Shown: positions 38,605 through 50,040, numbered from the stretch's first letter. The stretch is DNA of 64,000 nucleotides from Burkholderiaceae bacterium (GCA_023954015.1 JAMLIS010000006.1:124001-188000); one strand, 5' to 3'. A program made the numbers and translations. The notes: generated from the sequence alone by a model not told the origin.

Positions 38605-39931
38605 CGACGGGCGATCGGGCGTGAACGATGCGCTCGCACGCCTGGCCGGCGTGCGCCCGGCCGAGCGGGCGCCGCTCGGCTGGTCGCTGCTGCTCGTCTT
38701 CTCGCTGCTGGCTGCCTACTACGTGATCCGCCCCATCCGCGACGAGATGGGAGTGCTCGGCGGCGTCGAGAACCTGCAATGGCTGTTCAGCGCGACGCTC
38801 GTCGCGATGCTCGTGCTCAACCCGGCCTTCTCCGCGCTCGTGCGCCGCATGCCGCGCGAGCGCTTCGTTCCGCTGGCGTACCTGTTCTTCGCGGCGAACC
38901 TCGTCGTCTTCGCGGCAGCGTTCGAAGCGACGCCGGCCGCGTACGAGCCGTGGATCGGTCGCGTCTTCTTCGTGTGGACCTCGGTGTTCAACCTGTTCGT
39001 CGTCTCGCTGTTCTGGGCGCTGATGGTCGATGTGTTCGACAGTGAGCAAGGCAAGCGGCTGTTCGGGCTGCTCGCCGCCGGCGCGACGATCGGCGCGATC
39101 TTCGGCTCGTCGTCGACGGCATCGCTGGTCGGCGCGCTCGGCGCCGGCCGCTTGATGCTGGCGTCGGCGGCGCTGCTGCTGGTGTCCTGCGGCTGCGTAC
39201 TCGCCGTTTCGCGGCGCCCGGCGAAGGCGCGGCGGCGAGGCGCCGGCGGCGAGCCGGCCGACGCAAGCGCGGCAACCGGCGCATCCGGCGAGCCCGCCGC
39301 GATCGGCGGCAGCGCCTGGGCCGGCCTCACGCACGTCGTTCGATCGCCGTACCTGCTGGCGATCTGCGGCTACATGCTGCTGTTCTCGATCACCTCGACA
39401 CTGCTCTACTTCCTTCAGGCCGAGATCGCCGCGCAGCAGTTCCACGAACGAGCCGCGCGCACGCGCTTCTTCGCGTCGATCGACCTGGCGGTGAACGTCG
39501 CGACGCTGCTCGTGCAGTTGCTGCTCACCGGGCGCGTGCTGCGCCGCTTCGGCGTCGCGCGCACCGCGTCGATCCTGCCGGCGATGTCGGTCGCCGGCTT
39601 CGGCGCGCTCGTGATCGCGCCCGCTGTCGCCGTGCTCGTCGCCGCGCAGTTCTCGCGCCGCGTGCTGAACTTCGGCCTCGCGCGACCCACCCGCGAACTG
39701 TTCTTCACCGTGCTCTCGCGCGAGGACAAGTACAAGGCGAAGAACGCGATCGACACGGTCGTCTACCGCGCCGGCGACCAGATCGGCAGCTGGTCGTACG
39801 CGGCGCTCGCCTGGGCGGGACTGGGGATCGCCGGCGTCGCGCTCGTCGCGGTGCCGCTTTCCTTCGCCTGGCTCGGCGTCAGCTGGTGGGTCGGGCGCCG
39901 CCAGGAGGCGATGGCGGCACGCGCAGCCGAA

Positions 39932-41293
<1,362 letters not shown>

Positions 41294-41528
41294 GGAACTC
41301 CAGCGACATCGGCCTGGTCGGCACGATGCGCGGATCGCGCATCGGCTTGCGACGCCAGTCGCGGGCAGACGATTCGAGGGTGGAAGCTTCGGACCGGCGG
41401 ATGCCGGGAAGATGCGGCGCAGGGACTGGCGACGGCGCCGGCGAAGCGGCAGGTTCGTCGAGCGATGCCGCAACGAGCGCGATGATACCCCAGGTGGCGC
41501 GCGAGCCCCGCGGAAAAGCGGGGCCCGG

Positions 41529-41714
41529 TCAGCCGGTCTGCACGAAATTGCGGATCAGCGCGAAGGCGACCAGCGCCATCCCGAGGATCAGGCCGAAGAA
41601 GATGATCGAGCGCTGCTCGAAGCGGCGCCCCGCGCGCCGCTCCAACGCGACGAGGATGCGGTCGGCGAGCACGTAGAGCGCGATGCCGACGATCGTCAGC
41701 CAGATGATGTCCAC
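41529..41714 (-). CDS. Small two-helix membrane protein
   Basis: The 61-residue product has two hydrophobic helices (residues about 3-23 and 37-57) flanking a basic loop ([11 protein letters not shown]). I do not recognise a named family. It begins 6 bp after slmA ends and is on the same strand, so it is probably the last gene of the argB-nucleotidase-slmA operon. A GC hairpin without a T tract lies just downstream (41505-41524). Confidence 0.6.
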   Translation of the reverse strand: MDIIWLTIVGIALYVLADRILVALERRAGRRFEQRSIIFFGLILGMALVAFALIRNFVQTG

Positions 41715-41720
41715 GGCTTC

Positions 41721-42332
41721 TCAGGCGACGAGGAACAGCGACTGCTGCTCGAAGAGCTCGCCCGGCGCGCGCCGGAAGCCGCTCTTGGCGAAGCGCAGCC
41801 AGCGTCCGAGCACGTAGGCGAGCGCGATCCCGGCGCGCGCCGTGGCGTCGGTGTCCTGCGGCAGCCGTCCCTGCGCGACGCTGACGCGAAACGCCTGCTT
41901 GAGCGACGCCTCGATGCGGTCGATGAGCTGGTTGATGCGATCCTGCAGCCGGCCGTCCTCGGTGACCAGCGCATCGCCGACCAGCACGCGAGTCATCCCT
42001 GGGTTCTTCTCGGCGAAGGACAGCAGCATGGCGATGATGTCGCGCAGCTGGCGCAGGCCGTCTTCGGCGTGCTGCGTGGTGATCTGGTTGATGAGGCCGA
42101 AGATCGTCGATTCGATGAACTCGATCAGCCCCTCGAACATCTGCGCCTTGCTCGCGAAGTGCCGATACAGCGCCGCTTCGGAAACCTGCAGCCGGCCGGC
42201 AAGTGCGGCAGTGGTCACGCGATCGCCGCCCGGCTCCTGGAGCATCGCCGCGAGCGTCTGCAGGATCTGCAGACGGCGTTCCCCCCGTTTCGGCCGAGCC
42301 TGCCTCGGTGCGGCCGTCGTCGAATCGTTCAT
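41721..42332 (-). CDS. slmA: TetR-family nucleoid occlusion factor SlmA
   Basis: SlmA binds chromosomal sites and blocks FtsZ assembly over the nucleoid. The 203-residue protein has a basic N-terminus, then the TetR-type helix-turn-helix VTTAALAGRLQVSEAALYRHFASKAQMFEGL (residues about 38-68) and an all-helical C-terminal domain with GMTRVLVGDALVTEDGRL. The AALYRHFxSKxxMFxGLIEFIE pattern is distinctive for SlmA among TetR proteins. Its start overlaps the nucleotidase stop by an ATGA. Confidence 0.9.
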   Translation of the reverse strand: MNDSTTAAPRQARPKRGERRLQILQTLAAMLQEPGGDRVTTAALAGRLQVSEAALYRHFASKAQMFEGLIEFIESTIFGLINQITTQHAEDGLRQLRDIIAMLLSFAEKNPGMTRVLVGDALVTEDGRLQDRINQLIDRIEASLKQAFRVSVAQGRLPQDTDATARAGIALAYVLGRWLRFAKSGFRRAPGELFEQQSLFLVA

Positions 42333-43126
42333 GTCGGTCGATGCGCGGCGCCGCGGCGTTCCCGAGCGTTGCCCCAGCTTGCCTTGCGCGGCAGATGAGC
42401 GACCGATTGTACTTGAAGCCCGATGCGCCGAGACGAGCCGGCGAGCAGCCGATGCATGGCATGGCGCGGGCGGCGGGTCGTACCGGTGACCAGTATGGTC
42501 TGCATGCCGATGGCGCGCGCCGCGGCGAGATTCGCCGGCGTGTCCTCGACGAGGATGCAGCGCGACGGCGCCACGCCGAGGCGCGCGGCAACACGGCGCA
42601 GCATCGCGCGCGACGGCTTCGGCTGGAAGCGGCCGGCGAATCGCATCGACTCGATCGAGACGATCGACTCGATGCATCCGGCGATGCCCAGCGCGCGCAC
42701 GACGCGCGTGGCGTAGTCGAGCGGCGCGTTGGTGAGCACGACACGCCGCCCGGGCAGCCGGCGCAACGCGTGTTCGAGCCGCCGATCGCGCCGAACGATT
42801 CGCTCGAGGTCGGGAAAGGCGTGCGTCTCGCGCAGGAAGCGATGCGCGTCGATGTCGTGGTGACGCACCATGCCGAGCAGCGTGGCGCCGTAGCGCTTCC
42901 AGTAGCCGAAGCGCAGCGCGTCGGCCTGCTCGTGGCTCAGCGCCAACTCGAGCGCGAGAAATTCGACCATTGCCCGATGGATGCGCGGGAACACCTCGGA
43001 CGAGGCGTCGTGCAGCGTGTTGTCGAGATCGAGCAGCCACACGGGCGGTTCCCCGCGCGAAGGTGCGGGCGCGGACCCGTCCGGCGTCGATTGCCCGCGG
43101 CGGACCCGACGCGGCGGAGCGCTCAA
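42329..43126 (-). CDS. HAD-family pyrimidine 5'-nucleotidase
   Basis: The 265-residue hydrolase of the haloacid dehalogenase superfamily shows motif I WLLDLDNTLHDAS with the nucleophilic aspartate (residue about 33), motif II VVLTNAP, motif III KPS, and motif IV ILVEDTPANLAAA. This arrangement fits the SDT1/pyrimidine 5'-nucleotidase group, which removes the 5'-phosphate of UMP, CMP or modified nucleotides. The argB-nucleotidase-slmA order is common in Burkholderiales. ATGA coupling to slmA is visible. Confidence 0.88.
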   Translation of the reverse strand: MSAPPRRVRRGQSTPDGSAPAPSRGEPPVWLLDLDNTLHDASSEVFPRIHRAMVEFLALELALSHEQADALRFGYWKRYGATLLGMVRHHDIDAHRFLRETHAFPDLERIVRRDRRLEHALRRLPGRRVVLTNAPLDYATRVVRALGIAGCIESIVSIESMRFAGRFQPKPSRAMLRRVAARLGVAPSRCILVEDTPANLAAARAIGMQTILVTGTTRRPRHAMHRLLAGSSRRIGLQVQSVAHLPRKASWGNARERRGAAHRPT

Positions 43127-43144
43127 CGTTCGTACGACGCGCTG

Positions 43145-44077
<933 letters not shown>

Positions 44078-44080
44078 CTA

Positions 44081-44226
44081 CCTGCGGTTCGGTGACTCAC
44101 CTGCGGTTCGGTGACTCACCGGTGGTTCGGTCGTTCGCCTGCGGCTCGGTCGTTCGCCTGCGGCTCGGTCGTTCGCCTGCGGCTCGGTCGTTCGCCTGCG
44201 GCTCGGTCGTTCGCCTGCGGCTCGGA
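44081..44226. repeat. 19-bp tandem repeat array between argB and the LysR gene
   Basis: Seven full 19-bp units and a partial eighth are arranged head to tail. Units at 44138, 44157, 44176 and 44195 are identical (CCTGCGGCTCGGTCGTTCG). Those at 44081 and 44100 are identical to each other but end GGTGACTCA, and the 44119 unit is intermediate. The array occupies most of the 218-bp divergent intergenic region. It could be a variable-number repeat affecting either promoter; function is unknown. Confidence 0.93.
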
Positions 44227-44289
44227 CTGGCGTGGCATTCTAATCGGCGACCGCGCTGCAGCCCGGCCTTCGGGATACGATCCGAAACG

Positions 44290-45207
44290 ATGAATCTGCG
44301 CCAGCTGGAGTATTTCGTGCAGGTCGCCGAGCTGGGCAGCTTCAGCCGCGCGGCGCGCCTGCTCGGCCTCGCGCAGCCGGCGCTGAGCCGCCAGGTGCGC
44401 GCGCTCGAGACCGACCTGCGCGAGACGCTGCTGATGCGCAACGGCCGCGGCGTCGAGCTGACCGACGCGGGGAGACGACTGTTCGAGCACGCGATCGCGA
44501 TCCTTCAGCACGTCGCGCATGCACGCGACGACATGGGCGCGCAGCGCGACGAGCCGGTCGGCCGCATCGTCGTGGGGCTTCCGCCGAGCCTGGGCCGGCA
44601 GCTCACGCGTCCGCTGATCGACGCGTTTCGCGCCGAGCTGCCGCGCGCGCGACTGGCGATCGTCGAGGGGCTCACCGCGCACATTGCCGAATGGATCGCC
44701 ACCGGCCGCGTCGACCTGGCGCTGCTGCACAACCCCGACGCCGCGCCCGAGCTCGACATCCTGCCGGTGCTCGAGGAGATGCTTTGCCTGGTCCAGCCGG
44801 CGCAAGCGCACCGGCCGGGAAAGCGCTCGCCGGCACGCGAGCGCGCTCCGCTGCCGCTCGCGCGGCTCTCGGACTTCCCGCTCGTCGTCCCCGACCGCAT
44901 GCATGCACTGCGCCGGCTGACCGAGACGCAGGCCGCACTGGCAGGCGTGCAGCTGGACATCGCGTGGGAAGTCTCGAGCGTGCCATCGATCGTCGAACTC
45001 GTCGCCGCCGGCTACGGCAATGCGGTATTGCCGCGCAGCGCCGTCGCCGCCTCGGGGCGCGCGGCGCAACTCACCATGCGCCCGCTGGGCGACCCGCCGC
45101 TGCATAGCGTGCTGTGCATGGCGGCGTCGGCGCACCGGCGTACGACGCCGCTCGCGAGGCGGGTCGCGGGCTTGTTGCGCGGGCTTGCGGTTTCGGTCGA
45201 CGGCTGA
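44290..45207 (+). CDS. LysR-family regulator, likely of the protocatechuate 4,5-cleavage genes
   Basis: The 305-residue product is a LysR-type regulator. The N-terminal helix-turn-helix is MNLRQLEYFVQVAELGSFSR to AQPALSRQVRALE, and the C-terminal periplasmic-binding-like domain begins near residue 90 (GRIVVGLPPS). ATG 44290 is chosen because it starts the conserved MNLRQL motif. It precedes the galD-lig genes on the same strand, so control by an aromatic pathway intermediate is likely. The separating 530 bp contains a large palindromic element, and a possible operator lies before galD. Confidence 0.87.
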   Translation: MNLRQLEYFVQVAELGSFSRAARLLGLAQPALSRQVRALETDLRETLLMRNGRGVELTDAGRRLFEHAIAILQHVAHARDDMGAQRDEPVGRIVVGLPPSLGRQLTRPLIDAFRAELPRARLAIVEGLTAHIAEWIATGRVDLALLHNPDAAPELDILPVLEEMLCLVQPAQAHRPGKRSPARERAPLPLARLSDFPLVVPDRMHALRRLTETQAALAGVQLDIAWEVSSVPSIVELVAAGYGNAVLPRSAVAASGRAAQLTMRPLGDPPLHSVLCMAASAHRRTTPLARRVAGLLRGLAVSVDG

Positions 45208-45300
45208 GCCAGCGGGCGGCCCGACGCCACCCTTGCGGCCCGTCACCCCATCCCGCTCGAACAGCGTTGTTTCCAGGCACAACCAAGAGCCGCGTCCCGC

Positions 45301-45631
45301 AAAGGTGCGCGCGGCCCGCCGGCTACGGCGCCTGCGCACGCAGCCGGCAGGGGCGAGCGCTTCGCGCGACGGCGCTTCCGCTGCGGCGGTCGGCGCTGCG
45401 CGCCGACTTCCCTGTGCTGCTCGCCTCGGGGTCGCGCGGCGTAACTCGCTGCGCGCGCTGCGCGCGCTCCGCTCAGACAGTACGCCGCGAGTCAGAGAAA
45501 CGAAGCGCGCTTCGCGCGCCGCCCCCGAGACTGCGCTGCTCGGCGCCGCAGAAGTCGCGCCGTCGCGCGAAGCGCTCGCCCCTGCCGGCCCCGTGCGCAG
45601 GCGCCGTAGCCGGCGGGCCGCGCGCACCTTT
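45301..45631. repeat. Palindromic repeat element, copy A (75-bp inverted arms plus shared core)
   Basis: This fills the 531-bp gap between the LysR gene and galD. Bases 45301-45375 and 45557-45631 are inverted copies of each other with 73 of 75 positions matching by hand count. The 45381-45557 core recurs at 48758-48933 in the same orientation with about a dozen substitutions and one indel. The frames open across it are arginine-rich and have no family similarity. No transposase or clear target duplication was seen. The remaining gap sequence (45208-45300, 45632-45738) shows only a possible operator. Confidence 0.9.
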
Positions 45632-45691
45632 ACGCGAGCCATGCCGTCCCGGCATAGCTGATATCTCCCTGTCCTGCGCAAGTTCGCAGAG

Positions 45692-45703
45692 TTCGCATGC
45701 GAG
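45692..45703 (+). promoter_or_regulatory. Possible operator upstream of galD
   Basis: A near-palindrome (TTCGCATGCGAG, perfect over the inner ten bases) lies 35 bp before the galD start. A related half, AGTTCGCAG, lies directly upstream at 45681-45689. It could be the binding site of the adjacent LysR protein. Binding is not shown, and short GC palindromes are common in this DNA. Confidence 0.3.
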
Positions 45704-45738
45704 AATCGAATCCACTCCCCGGATTCCGGAGCCTCGCG

Positions 45739-46875
45739 ATGCAAACCGCCATCCCGTGCTGCTTCATGCGCGGCGGCACTTCCCGCGGGCCGTTCTTCGT
45801 CGAGGACGACCTGCCCGCCGACGTTCCCACGCGCGATCGCGTGCTGCTCGCCGTGATGGGCTCGCCCGATCGCCGCCAGATCGACGGACTGGGCGGCGCG
45901 CATCCGCTGACGAGCAAGGTCGGCATCGTGCGGCGCAGCCGCACGCGCGGCGTCGACCTCGACTTCCTCTTCGCCCAATTGCAGCCCGAAAAGGACACCG
46001 TCGACACCACGCCGAACTGCGGCAACATGCTCGCCGCAGTCGTTCCCTTCGCGCTCGAGAGCGGACTGATCGCGGCGCAGGCCGACACGACCACGGTGCG
46101 CGTGCTCACGCGCAACACCGACATGCAGTGCGACATCACGGTGCGCACGCCGATGACACCGGCCGGCCGGCGCGTCGAATACGAGGGCGACGCGCGCATC
46201 GACGGGGTGCCCGGCACCGCCTCGCCGATCACCATCGACTTCCTCGACACCGCCGGCTCGGTCTGTTCGGCGCTGCTGCCCACCGGGCGCCCGCTCGATT
46301 CGATCGAAGTCGCCGGCCTGGGTACCGTCGAGGCCACCTGCATCGACAACGGAATGCCGCTGGTGCTCGTGCGCGCGGCCGACTTCGCGCGCACCGGCTA
46401 CGAGGACGTGGCGCAGTTGAACGCCGACGACGAACTGAAGGAAAAGCTCGAGGCGTTGCGGCTGGCGGCCAGCCGTGCGATGGGGCTGGGCGACGTATCG
46501 GCGAAGAACTTCCCGAAGATGTGCCTCGTCGCCCCGCCGCGCGCCGGCGGCGCGGTTTGCACGCGCTGCTTCATACCGCATGTCTGCCACGACGCGATCG
46601 GCGTGCTCGCCGCCGTCACGGTGGCCACCGCGTGCGTGCTCGACGGCACCGTCACGCGCGGCATCGCGCGATTGCCGGAGGGGCACGTGAAAACGGTGTC
46701 GGTCGAGCACCCGAGCGGAGAATTCAGCGTCGAACTGGAGGTCGATCCGGACGACGCGCAGAAGGTCGTGCGCGCGGCGCTGCTGCGCACCGCGCGGCTG
46801 CTGATGCGCGGCGAAGCGATGATTCCCGCATCGGTCTGGGCGGGACCCGGCCCCCGAGGAGGAGCGAATCGATGA
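45739..46875 (+). CDS. galD: 4-oxalomesaconate tautomerase (PrpF family)
   Basis: GalD-type isomerases convert the keto and enol forms of 4-oxalomesaconate in protocatechuate or gallate catabolism. The 378-residue product has the PrpF-family start IPCCFMRGGTSRG, GLGGAHPLTSKVGIV, the catalytic-cysteine region TTPNCGNMLAAVVPFA, and a C-terminal HPSGEFSVELEV. ATG 45739 has GGAG 7 nt upstream and begins at the conserved N-terminus; an earlier in-frame ATG (45697) adds 14 unrelated residues. An ATGA overlap couples it to ligJ, supporting the pathway assignment over methylaconitate isomerisation. Confidence 0.88.
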   Translation: MQTAIPCCFMRGGTSRGPFFVEDDLPADVPTRDRVLLAVMGSPDRRQIDGLGGAHPLTSKVGIVRRSRTRGVDLDFLFAQLQPEKDTVDTTPNCGNMLAAVVPFALESGLIAAQADTTTVRVLTRNTDMQCDITVRTPMTPAGRRVEYEGDARIDGVPGTASPITIDFLDTAGSVCSALLPTGRPLDSIEVAGLGTVEATCIDNGMPLVLVRAADFARTGYEDVAQLNADDELKEKLEALRLAASRAMGLGDVSAKNFPKMCLVAPPRAGGAVCTRCFIPHVCHDAIGVLAAVTVATACVLDGTVTRGIARLPEGHVKTVSVEHPSGEFSVELEVDPDDAQKVVRAALLRTARLLMRGEAMIPASVWAGPGPRGGANR

Positions 46876-47897
46876 TCATCGACTGTCACGGTCACTTCAC
46901 CACCGCGCCGAAGGCGCTCGAAGACTGGCGCAACCGCCAGGTCGCCTCGCTGAAAGGCGGCGACGCCCCGAAGGCCTCGGAGCTGCGCATCGGCGACGAC
47001 GAGCTGCGCGAAGCGATCGAGAAGAACCAGCTGGCCAGGATGGACGAACGCGGCAGCGACCTGACGATCTTCTCGCCGCGCGCGAGCTTCATGGCGCACC
47101 ACGTCGGCGGCTTCGAGACGAGCGCGGCGTGGTCGGCGATCTGCAACGAACTGATCCACCGCGTCGCGGGGCTGTTTCCCGACCGCTTCATCGGCGCGGC
47201 GATGCTGCCGCAGTCGCCCGGCGTCGACCCGCGCACCTGCATTCCCGAGCTCGAGAGGTGCGTGAAGGAGTACGGCTTCGTCGCGATCAACCTGAACCCC
47301 GATCCGTCGGGGGGGCACTGGACATCGCCGCCGCTGCCGGACCGTCACTGGTACCCGATCTACGAGAAGATGGTCGAGTACGAGGTCCCGGCGATGATCC
47401 ACGTCAGCACGAGCTGCAACGCGTGCTTCCACACGACGGGCGCGCACTACCTGAATGCCGACACCACCGCGTTCATGCAGTGCCTCACGTCCGAGCTCTT
47501 CCGCGATTTCCCGACGCTGAAATTCGTCATTCCGCACGGCGGCGGCGCCGTGCCGTATCACTGGGGGCGCTTCCGCGGGCTGGCGCAGGAACTGAAGAAA
47601 CCGCTGCTGTCCGAGCACCTGCTGAAGAACGTCTTCTTCGACACCTGTGTCTATCACCAGCCGGGCATCGACCTGCTGGCGAAGGTGATCCCCGTCGAGA
47701 ACATCCTGTTCGCCAGCGAGATGATCGGCGCGGTGCGCGGCATCGACCCGCAGACCGGCCATTACTACGACGACACGAGGCGCTACATCGAGGCGTCGAC
47801 GATCCTCTCCGACGCCGACCGAAAGGCGATCTACGAAGGCAATGCGCGTAGCGTCTACCCCCGGCTCGACCGCGCGCTGCGCGCGAAGGGACTCTGA
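46872..47897 (+). CDS. ligJ: 4-oxalomesaconate hydratase
   Basis: LigJ adds water to 4-oxalomesaconate, giving 4-carboxy-4-hydroxy-2-oxoadipate. The 341-residue amidohydrolase-fold protein has the metal site DCHGHF (His-x-His, residues 4-9), the [12 protein letters not shown] segment, a later MIHVSTSCN histidine, [13 protein letters not shown] and [11 protein letters not shown]. Length equals that of the characterised LigJ. GAGGAG precedes the start, which overlaps the galD stop. Gene order galD-ligJ-ligK follows the reaction order. Confidence 0.93.
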   Translation: MIIDCHGHFTTAPKALEDWRNRQVASLKGGDAPKASELRIGDDELREAIEKNQLARMDERGSDLTIFSPRASFMAHHVGGFETSAAWSAICNELIHRVAGLFPDRFIGAAMLPQSPGVDPRTCIPELERCVKEYGFVAINLNPDPSGGHWTSPPLPDRHWYPIYEKMVEYEVPAMIHVSTSCNACFHTTGAHYLNADTTAFMQCLTSELFRDFPTLKFVIPHGGGAVPYHWGRFRGLAQELKKPLLSEHLLKNVFFDTCVYHQPGIDLLAKVIPVENILFASEMIGAVRGIDPQTGHYYDDTRRYIEASTILSDADRKAIYEGNARSVYPRLDRALRAKGL

Positions 47898-47958
47898 CGC
47901 GGGAGATCGGGGCGCTGCGGCGCCCCGCCCCGTCGCAACGAACGAGGAGCAGACCAGC

Positions 47959-48648
47959 ATGTCCCTGAACGAACTGGGCATCGTCCGGCACACCATCGAA
48001 CGCGCCGATGCAGCCGCCGTCGAGAAGCTGTCGCGCTTCGGCGTGGCCACGGTGCACGAGGCGATGGGCCGCGTCGGCCTGGCGAAACCGTATCTGCGCC
48101 CGATCTACGCCGGCGCGCGACTGTGCGGAACCGCGGTCACCGTGCTGCTGCAGCCGGGCGACAACTGGATGATGCACGTGGCCGCCGAGCAGCTGCGCGC
48201 GGGCGACGTCGTCGTCGCCGCATGTACCTCCGACTGCGAGGACGGATTCTTCGGCGAACTGCTCGCGACGTCGTTTCGCGCACGCGGCGCGCGCGGCCTG
48301 GTCATCGACGGCGGCGTGCGCGACGTGCACGAACTGACGCAGATGCAGTTCCCGGTGTTCTCGCGCGCGGTGAACGCGAAGGGAACGATCAAGGCGACGC
48401 TCGGTTCGGTGAACATCGCGGTGGTCTGCGCCGGCGCACATGTGCGACCGGGCGACGTCGTCGTTGCCGATGACGACGGTGTCGTCTTCGTGCCGGCTGC
48501 GATCGCGCAGCAGGTGGCCGACGCCGCCGAGAAGCGCGAGGCCAACGAAGCCGAGAAGCGCGCGAAGCTGGCCTCGGGGGTACTTGGGCTGGACATGTAC
48601 TCGATGCGCGAGCCGCTGGCGCGGGCGGGGCTGAAGTATGTCGACTGA
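47959..48648 (+). CDS. ligK: 4-carboxy-4-hydroxy-2-oxoadipate aldolase
   Basis: LigK splits 4-carboxy-4-hydroxy-2-oxoadipate into pyruvate and oxaloacetate, ending the 4,5-cleavage pathway; it also decarboxylates oxaloacetate. The 229-residue RraA-like aldolase has [12 protein letters not shown], the phosphate/carboxylate loop [18 protein letters not shown], and the metal/acid motif [14 protein letters not shown] (Gly-x3-Asp-Gly-x-x-Arg-Asp). ATG 47959 follows GAGGAGC. The second palindromic repeat lies just after its stop, separating it from the rest of the cluster. Confidence 0.93.
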   Translation: MSLNELGIVRHTIERADAAAVEKLSRFGVATVHEAMGRVGLAKPYLRPIYAGARLCGTAVTVLLQPGDNWMMHVAAEQLRAGDVVVAACTSDCEDGFFGELLATSFRARGARGLVIDGGVRDVHELTQMQFPVFSRAVNAKGTIKATLGSVNIAVVCAGAHVRPGDVVVADDDGVVFVPAAIAQQVADAAEKREANEAEKRAKLASGVLGLDMYSMREPLARAGLKYVD

Positions 48649-48723
48649 CGTCGGCGCGAAGAGCGGCGCTGCAGGGCGCGTGCGCGCGGAGCTCGTGCGT
48701 TCGGGGCGCCTGCGTTCGGAGTG

Positions 48724-48961
48724 CGTCGGGCCGAGGGTGCGCGCGCTGCGGCTGCGGCTGCGGCGGTCGGCGCTGCACGCCGACTCCCCTGCGCTGCTCG
48801 CCTCGGGGTCGCGCGGCGTAACTCGCTGCGCGAGCTTCGCTCGCTGCGCTCGGACAGACGCCGCGAGTCGGAGGAACGAAGCGCGCTTCGCGCGCCGACC
48901 CCGAGGCTGCGCTGCTCGGCGCCGCAGAAGTCGCCGCAGCGCGCGCAGCCTCGGCCCGACG
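48724..48961. repeat. Palindromic repeat element, copy B (28-bp inverted arms plus shared core)
   Basis: This lies in the 414-bp gap between ligK and the DUF1932 gene. Arms at 48724-48751 and 48934-48961 are inverted copies (27 of 28). They share no evident sequence with the 75-bp arms of copy A. The 48758-48933 core matches 45381-45557 at about 93% by hand alignment. Outside the element, 48649-48723 and 48962-49062 show no gene or clear signal. Confidence 0.88.
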
Positions 48962-49062
48962 AGAGCCGTCGGCGCGCGCGCGATGGTCGCACGCGATGCG
49001 TCGACGTCCTCCGCGCTCGCCGCATACACGTGCTTCGCACGCGTTGCGTCCGAGGCCTCGCG

Positions 49063-50040
49063 ATGAGCGGCAATCCGCTCGACGACGTGCGCGGCGCGGA
49101 TCCGCTGTCGTGGCGCGTGGGGCTGGTCGGCTACGGCGAGGTCGGGCGCATTCTTGCCGAGGACCTGCGCGCGCGCGGGGTCGCGCGGGTGGCAGCCTGG
49201 GACGTGAAGCTCGGCGGACCCGATGCGGCAGCGTTGCGCGCGCACGCGGCCGAACACGGCGTCGAGCTGGCCGATTCGCATGCTGCACTGGCGGCCGAAG
49301 CCGACTTCGTCGTATCGGCGGTCACCGCGAGCCAGGCGGTGGCAGTGGCGGCGGCCTGCGCGCCGACGCTGAAGGGCGGCGCCTGGTTCCTCGACTTCAA
49401 TTCGGCTTCGCCGGGCGCCAAGCGCCTCGCCGCGTCGCGGGTCGAGCAGGTGGGCGCGCGCTACGTCGAAGGCGCGGTGATGACTTCGGTGCCGCCCTAC
49501 CGGATCCGGGTGCCGTTGCTGCTCGGCGGACCGCACGCTGCGGTGCTCGCGCCGCTGCTGGCCGTGCTCGGCTTCGACGCGAAGGTCGGCTCGCCGGAGC
49601 TCGGCGTCGCGTCGGCGACGAAGATGTGCCGCAGCGTGATGATCAAGGGCCTGGAGGCGATGGTCATCGAGAGTTTCACCGCTGCGCGCGCATGGGGCGT
49701 CGAGGACGCGGTGCTCGCATCTCTCGCCGAGACCTTCCCCGGCATCGACTGGGAGAAGCAGGCGAGCTACTTCTTCGAGCGAGCGATACTGCACGGCAGG
49801 CGCCGCGCCGAGGAGATGCGCGAGTCGGCGAACACGGTGCGCGAAGCAGGGCTCGAGCCGTGGTCGGCCGCGGGCACGGCAAACCGCCAGGCATGGGTCG
49901 CCGACCTTGCCGAACAAGGCGCATTCGACGCTCCGGGCGGCACACCGGACCGCTGCACGGGCGAGCGCCGCCTCGACGCACGCGCCGACTGGCGCGTCCA
50001 GGCCGACCGCATCCTCGCCGCAAGGAGCCGGGAACGGTGA
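49063..50040 (+). CDS. 6-phosphogluconate-dehydrogenase-like NAD-binding protein (DUF1932), role in the lig cluster unknown
   Basis: The 325-residue product has an N-terminal Rossmann fold (GLVGYGEVGRILAEDL, glycine loop near residues 20-35), a mid-domain with FLDFNSASPGAKR and GAVMTSVPPYR, and a C-terminal DUF1932-type helical domain (SATKMCRSVMIKGLEAMVIES). This is the beta-hydroxyacid dehydrogenase layout, with the conserved lysine in SATKMCRS. Its stop overlaps the ligI start, tying it to the pathway, yet none of the known 4,5-cleavage steps needs it. It may reduce a side product or an alternative substrate. GAGG lies before ATG 49063. Confidence 0.75.
   Translation: MSGNPLDDVRGADPLSWRVGLVGYGEVGRILAEDLRARGVARVAAWDVKLGGPDAAALRAHAAEHGVELADSHAALAAEADFVVSAVTASQAVAVAAACAPTLKGGAWFLDFNSASPGAKRLAASRVEQVGARYVEGAVMTSVPPYRIRVPLLLGGPHAAVLAPLLAVLGFDAKVGSPELGVASATKMCRSVMIKGLEAMVIESFTAARAWGVEDAVLASLAETFPGIDWEKQASYFFERAILHGRRRAEEMRESANTVREAGLEPWSAAGTANRQAWVADLAEQGAFDAPGGTPDRCTGERRLDARADWRVQADRILAARSRER

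Noticed and set aside
41505..41524. GC hairpin after the small membrane gene considered as a rho-independent terminator
   Set aside because: The 7-bp stem is good but no T tract follows on either strand, so intrinsic termination is not supported.
44081..44226. CRISPR array considered for the 19-bp repeats
   Set aside because: Units are directly adjacent with no spacers, and no cas gene is present.
45301..45660. Arginine-rich frames across the palindromic element copy A, some joined to LysR or galD frames
   Set aside because: The same translations recur wherever the repeat core occurs and lack any protein family; they reflect GC-rich repeat sequence.
45301..48961. Reading the two palindromic repeats as the ends of a composite transposon carrying galD-ligJ-ligK
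   Set aside because: No transposase and no target duplication; the genes are ordinary pathway members in a normal order, and the copies have different arms.
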